A DNA stretch of 64,000 bases. It comes from Dermanyssus gallinae. Taxonomy: Eukaryota; Arthropoda; Arachnida; Mesostigmata; Dermanyssidae. Positions 59,029 through 64,000 of this stretch are shown in pieces. The stretch spans positions 248,001-312,000 of the forward strand of contig QVRM01003985.1 in NCBI GenBank assembly GCA_003439945.1, written 5' to 3'. Within the stretch, counting starts at the first letter, position 1. Each line of letters starts with the position of its first letter. The notes below the pieces were generated by a model. That model made no database searches and had not been told where the DNA came from. It worked only from the letters and a program-made list of their open reading frames with translations. A program made the translations under genes and the position numbers.

Positions 59029-60377
59029 GGACGCGGTTCTAAGAACGAGCCGGTTCTAAGAACCAGTGAAAAGGACGCGGTTCTAAAAACGAGCCGGTTC
59101 TAAGAAATAGCGGTGTGCATGCAGTGTAAGAACGAGCCGGTTCTAAGAACCATTGAAAAGGACGCGGTTCTAACCACAAGCCGGTTCTACGAACCAGTAA
59201 AAAGGACGCCGTTCTAAGAACGAGCCGGTTCTAAGAACAAGTGAAAAGGACGCCGTTCCGAGAACGAGCCGGCTCTAAGAACAAGTGAAAAGGACGTTGT
59301 TCTAAGAACGAGCCGGTTCTAAGAACTAGCAAGGTAGCACGCATGCGGTTCTTACAATGAGCCGGTTCGAATAACTAGTGAAAAGAACGCGGTTATAAGA
59401 ACGAGCTGGTTCTAAGAACCAGCGAGATGCACGCGGTTCTAAGAACGAGCCGGTTCTAAGAACCAGCGAGGTGCACGCGGTTCTAAGAGCAAGCCGGTTT
59501 TAGGAACCAGCGAGGTGCACGCGGTTCTAAAAACGAGCCGGTTTTAGGAATTAGCGAGATGCACGTGGTTCTAAGAACGAGTCGGTTCTAAAAACCACTG
59601 TAAAGGACGCGGTTCTAAGAGCGAGTCGGTTCTAAGAACCAGCGGGGTGCACGCAATTCTTAGAACGAACCAGTTCTAAAATCCAGCGAGGTGCACGTGG
59701 TTATACGAACGAGCCGGTTCTAAGAACCAGCGAGGTGCACGTGGTTTTAAGAACAAGCCGGTTCTAAGAACCAGCGAGGTGCACGTGGTTTTAAGAACAA
59801 GCCGGTTATAAGAACCAGCAAGGTGCACGCGGTTCTAAGAACAAGCTGGTTCGATGAAGCGGTGAAAAGAAAGCGGTCCTAGAAACGAGTTGGTTCTTAG
59901 AACCAGCGAGGTGCACGCAGTGTAAGAACGAGCCGGTTCTAAGAATCAGTGAAAATGACGCGGTTCTAAGAACGAGCCAATTCTAAGAACCAGCAAGGTG
60001 CAAGCAGTTCCAAGAACGAGCCGGTTCTAAGAACCAGTAAGAAGGACGCGGTTTTAAAAACAAGCCGGTTTTAAGAACCAGAAAGGTGCCCGGGGTTCTA
60101 AAATCAAGCCGGTTCTAAGAATCAGTGAAAAGAACGCGGTTCTAAGAACCAGCGAGGTGCACGCGGTTCTAAGAACGAGCCGGTTTTAAGAACCAGCGAG
60201 GTGCACGCGGTTCTAAGAACGAGCCAATTCTAAAGACCAGTAAAATGACGCAGTTCAACAAACAAGCCGGTTCAAAGAACCAGCGAGGTGCACGCGGTTC
60301 TAAGAACGAGTGGGTTCTAAGAACCTGTGAAAAAGACCCGGTTCTAAAACCGAGCCGGTTTTAAGGACGAGTGAAAA
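59029..60377 (+). repeat. 1,349-bp tandem duplication, copy 2
   Basis: Copy of 57,680-59,028. Similarity ends after TTTTAAGGACGAGTGAAAAG, where GGACGCGGTTCTAAG in copy 1 becomes AACGCGGTTTTAAG. Confidence 0.85.
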
Positions 60378-62361
60378 GAACGCGGTTTTAAGAACAAACC
60401 GGTTTTAAAAACTAGCGAGGTGCACGCGGTTCTAAGAACAAGCCGGTTCTAAGAACCAGTGAAACTAACGCGGTTCTAAGAACGAGCCGGTTCTAAGAAC
60501 CAGCGAGGTTCGCGCGGTTCTAAGAACGAGACGGTTCTAAAAACCAGTAAAAAGGATGCGGTATTAAGAACGAGCCGGCTATAAAAACAAGTGAAAAGGA
60601 CACGGTTCTAAGAACGAGCCGGTTCTAAGAACCAGTAAGAAGGACGCGGTTCTAAGAACGAGGTGCTTCTAAGAACCAGCGAGATGCACGCGGTTCTAAG
60701 AACGAGCCGGTTCTAAGAACCAGCGAGGTGCACGCGGTTCTAAGAGCAAGCCGGTTTTAGGAACCAGCGAGGTGCACGCGGTTCTAAAAACGAGCCGGTT
60801 TTAGGAATCAGCGAGATGCACGTGGTTCTAAGAACGAGTCGGTTCTAAAAACCACTGTAAAAGACGCGGTTCTAAGAGCGAGTCGGTTCTGAGAACGAGT
60901 CAGCTCTAAGAACCAGCAAGGTGCACGCGGTTGTAAGAACGAGCCGGTTCTAAGAACCAGAAAGGTGCCCGGGGTTCTAAGAACGAGCCGGTTTTAGGAA
61001 TCAGTAAAAAGGACGCGGTTCTTAGAACCAGCGAAGTGCACGCGGTTCTAAGAACGAGCCGGTTCTGAGAACCAGTGAAAATGACGCGGTTCTAAGAACG
61101 AGCCGGTTCTAAGAAATAGCGGTGTGCATGCAGTGTAAGAACGAGCCGGTTCTAAGAACCATTGAAAAGGACGAGGTTCTAAGAACAAGCCGGTTCTACG
61201 AACCAGTAAAAAAGACGCCGTTCTAAGAACGAGCCGGTTCTAAGAACAAGTGAAAAGGACGCCGTTCCGAGAACGAGCCGGCTCTAAGAACAAGTGAAAA
61301 GGACGTTGTTCTAAGAACGAGCCGGTTCTAAGAACTAGCAAGGTAGCACGCAGGTGGTTCTTACAACGAGCCGGTTCTAATAACTAGTGAAAAGAACGCG
61401 GTTATAAGAACGAGCCGGTTCTAAGAACCAGCGAGATGCACGCGGTTCTAAGAACGAGCCGGTTCTAAGAACCAGCGAGGTGCACGCGGTTCTAAGAGCA
61501 AGCCGGTTCTAAGAACCAGCGAGGTGCACGCGGTTCTAAGAGCAAGCCGGTTTTAGGAACCAGCGAGGTGCACGCGGTTCTAAAAACGAGCCGGTTTTAG
61601 GAATCAGCGAGATGCACGTGGTTCTAAGAACGAGTCGGTTCTAAAAACCACTGTAAAGGACGCGGTTCTAAGAGCGAGTCGGTTCTAAGAACCAGCGGGG
61701 TGCACGCAATTCTTAGAACGAACCAGTTCTAAAAACCAGCGAGGTGCACGCAATTCTAAGAACGAACCGGCTTTAGGAACCAGCGAGGTGCACGTGGTTA
61801 TACGAACGAGGCGGTTCTAAGAACCAGCGAGGTGCACGCGGTTCTAAGAACGAGCTGGTTCGATGAAGCGGTGAAAAGGAAGCGGTCCTAGGAACGAGTT
61901 GGTTCTTAGAACCAGCGAGGTGCACGCAGTGTAAGAACGAGCCGGTTCTAAGAATCAGTGAAAATGACGCGGTTCTAAGAACGAGCCGATTCTAAGAACC
62001 AGCAAGATGCAAGCAGTTCCAAGAACGAGCCGGTTCTAAGAACCAGTAAGAAGGACGCGGTTTTAAAAACAAGCCGGTTCTAAGAACCAGAAAGGTGCCC
62101 GGGGTTCTAAGATCAAGCCGGTTCTAAGAATCAGTGAAAAGAACGCGGTTCTAAGAACCAGCGAGGTGCACGCGGTTCTAAGAACGAGCCGGTTTTAAGA
62201 TCCAGAGAGGTGCACGCGGTTCTAAGAACGAGCCAATTCTAAAGACCAGTAAAATGACGCAGTTCAACAAACAAGCCGGTTCAAAGAACCAGCGAGGTGC
62301 ACGCGGTTCTAAGAACCTGTGAAAAAGACCCTGTTCTAAGACCGAGCCGGCTCTAAGGACG
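60370..62361 (+). repeat. 1,992-bp tandem repeat, copy 1
   Basis: The markers AGGTGCTTCTAAG (60,661 and 62,653) and GCGGTGTGCATGCAG (61,119 and 63,111) are spaced 1,992 bp apart. The unit is a longer relative of the 1,349-bp unit with about 0.65 kb extra. Confidence 0.85.
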
Positions 62362-64000
62362 AGTGAAAAGAACGCGGTTTTAAGAACAAACCGGTTTTAA
62401 AAACTAGCGAGGTGCACGCGGTTCTAAGAACAAGCCGGTTCTAAGAACCAGTGAAACTAACGCGGTTCTAAGAACGAGCCGGTTCTAAGAACCAGCGAGG
62501 TTCGCGCGGTTCTAAGAACGAGACGGTTCTAAAAACCAGTAAAAAGGATGCGGTATTAAGAACGAGCCGGCTCTAAAAACAAGTGAAAAGGACACGGTTC
62601 TAAGAACGAGCCGGTTCTAAGAACCAGTAAGAAGGACGCGGTTCTAAGAACGAGGTGCTTCTAAGAACCAGCGAGATGCACGCGGTTCTAAGAACGAGCC
62701 GGTTCTAAGAACCAGCGAGGTGCACGCGGTTCTAAGAGCAAGCCGGTTTTAGGAACCAGCGAGGTGCACGCGGTTCTAAAAACGAGCCGGTTTTAGGAAT
62801 CAGCGAGATGCACGTGGTTCTAAGAACGAGTCGGTTCTAAAAACCACTGTAAAAGACGCGGTTCTAAGAGCGAGTCGGTTCTGAGAACGAGTCAGCTCTA
62901 AGAACCAGCAAGGTGCACGCGGTTGTAAGAACGAGCCGGTTCTAAGAACCAGAAAGGTGCCCGGGGTTCTAAGAACGAGCCGGTTTTAGGAATCAGTGAA
63001 AAGGACGCGGTTCTTAGAACCAGCGAAGTGCACGCGGTTCTAAGAACGAGCCGGTTCTGAGAACCAGTGAAAATGACGCGGTTCTAAGAACGAGCCGGTT
63101 CTAAGAAATAGCGGTGTGCATGCAGTGTAAGAACGAGCCGGTTCTAAGAACCATTGAAAAGGACGAGGTTCTAAGAACAAGCCGGTTCTACGAACCAGTA
63201 AAAAAGACGCCGTTCTAAGAACGAGCCGGTTCTAAGAACAAGTGAAAAGGACGCCGTTCCGAGAACGAGCCGGCTCTAAGAACAAGTGAAAAGGACGTTG
63301 TTCTAAGAACGAGCCGGTTCTAAGAACTAGCAAGGTAGCACGCAGGTGGTTCTTACAACGAGCCGGTTCTAATAACTAGTGAAAAGAACGCGGTTATAAG
63401 AACGAGCCGGTTCTAAGAACCAGCGAGATGCACGCGGTTCTAAGAACGAGCCGGTTCTAAGAACCAGCGAGGTGCACGCGGTTCTAAGAGCAAGCCGTTT
63501 CTAAGAACCAGCGAGGTGCACGCGGTTCTAAGAGCAAGCCGGTTTTAGGAACCAGCGAGGTGCACGCGGTTCTAAAACGAGCCGGTTTTAGGAATCAGCG
63601 AGATGCACGTGGTTCTAAGAACGAGTCGGTTCTAAAAACCACTGTAAAGGACGCGGTTCTAAGAGCGAGTCGGTTCTAAGAACCAGCGGGGTGCACGCAA
63701 TTCTTAGAACGAACCAGTTCTAAAAACCAGCGAGGTGCACGCAATTCTAAGAACGAACCGGCTTTAGGAACCAGCGAGGTGCACGTGGTTATACGAACGA
63801 GGCGGTTCTAAGAACCAGCGAGGTGCACGCGGTTCTAAGAACGAGCTGGTTCGATGAAGCGGTGAAAAGGAAGCGGTCCTAGGAACGAGTTGGTTCTTAG
63901 AACCAGCGAGGTACACGCAGTGTAAGAACGAGCCGGTTCTAAGAATCAGTGAAAATGACGCGGTTCTAAGAACGAGCCGATTCTAAGAACCAGCAAGATG
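62362..64000 (+). repeat. 1,992-bp tandem repeat, copy 2 (cut by the window end)
   Basis: Nearly identical to 60,370 onward. About 350 bp of the expected unit lies beyond the window. Confidence 0.85.

Larger units (their letters stand above)
51241..64000 (+). repeat. 44-bp satellite array, segment 5 (continues past the window)
   Basis: Same satellite to the last base, so the array extends beyond the window. The stretch from about 51,260 to 53,460 recurs with offsets near 2.16-2.21 kb at about 53,470-55,600. From 56.5 kb the DNA is organised into higher-order units marked by GCGGTGTGCATGCAG at 57,761, 59,110, 61,119 and 63,111. Tails of the AGTGAAAAGGACGC type and CACGTG-containing monomers are frequent. 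Confidence 0.95.

Noticed and set aside
10690..64000. CRISPR-like array
   Set aside because: Repeats are contiguous, variable and without unique spacers of constant length. The context is eukaryotic with LINEs, and there are no cas genes.
10690..64000. Heat-shock elements in TTCTAAGAA
   Set aside because: The spacing between TTC and GAA is three bases. HSF sites need two bases between inverted nGAAn units, so the core does not fit.
10690..64000. CENP-B box
   Set aside because: No monomer keeps the required TTCG...A..CGGG arrangement. The TTCTAAGAACGAGCCGG wording only loosely resembles it.

Overview
This is a stretch of animal nuclear DNA. It has no operons, bacterial genes or clear host protein-coding genes. 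Its content is a large tandem satellite invaded by non-LTR retrotransposons, plus older transposon relics and tRNA-derived sequences. The mix of a CR1-like element, an APE-type LINE and a gag-plus-restriction-like-endonuclease LINE suits an arthropod, possibly a chelicerate such as a tick. That assignment is inference; no diagnostic host gene is present.

Layout. Positions 1-10,690 are AT-rich, apparently non-genic DNA. They hold a 1.27-kb foldback element with about 0.5-kb inverted arms (2,909-4,182), a GC-rich segment that could be LTR- or promoter-like (4,500-5,165), two minus-strand tRNA-like (SINE-type) sequences near 6,560 and 9,360, a badly decayed reverse-transcriptase relic (7,770-8,470), and two coding relics at the satellite edge (9,499-9,906 and 10,107-10,344). 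Those two relics belong to the same families as intact elements inside the array.

From about 10,690 to the end of the window the DNA is one satellite family with a 44-bp monomer. The monomer is a 17-bp half (GGTTCTAAGAACGAGCC) plus a 27-bp half that starts with the palindrome GGTTCTAAGAACC. The first 0.9 kb runs in the opposite orientation and flips at about 11,573. The array shows several levels of higher-order repetition: 88 bp, 276 bp, 665 bp, 1,349 bp, 1,733 bp, about 1.8-2.2 kb and 6,861 bp.

Four retrotransposon copies interrupt the satellite, all on the + strand. A1 and A2 (15,757-18,312 and 22,618-25,173) are 5'-truncated CR1-like copies. They arose by tandem duplication of one 6,861-bp block, not by two insertions. 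Element B (29,591-33,049) is an APE-type LINE with an intact 939-residue ORF2 and a 17-bp target-site duplication. Element C (46,703-51,240) pairs a three-knuckle gag ORF1 with an ORF2 that carries an N-terminal C2H2 finger, a YLDD reverse transcriptase and a C-terminal restriction-like endonuclease. Its ORFs overlap by ATGA and it is flanked by a 7-bp target-site duplication. Related satellite repeats elsewhere in the window preserve matching unoccupied sites.

The elements appear to use the satellite as a landing site. The satellite's own unequal exchange then multiplies or shuffles them. The most unusual single object is element C.
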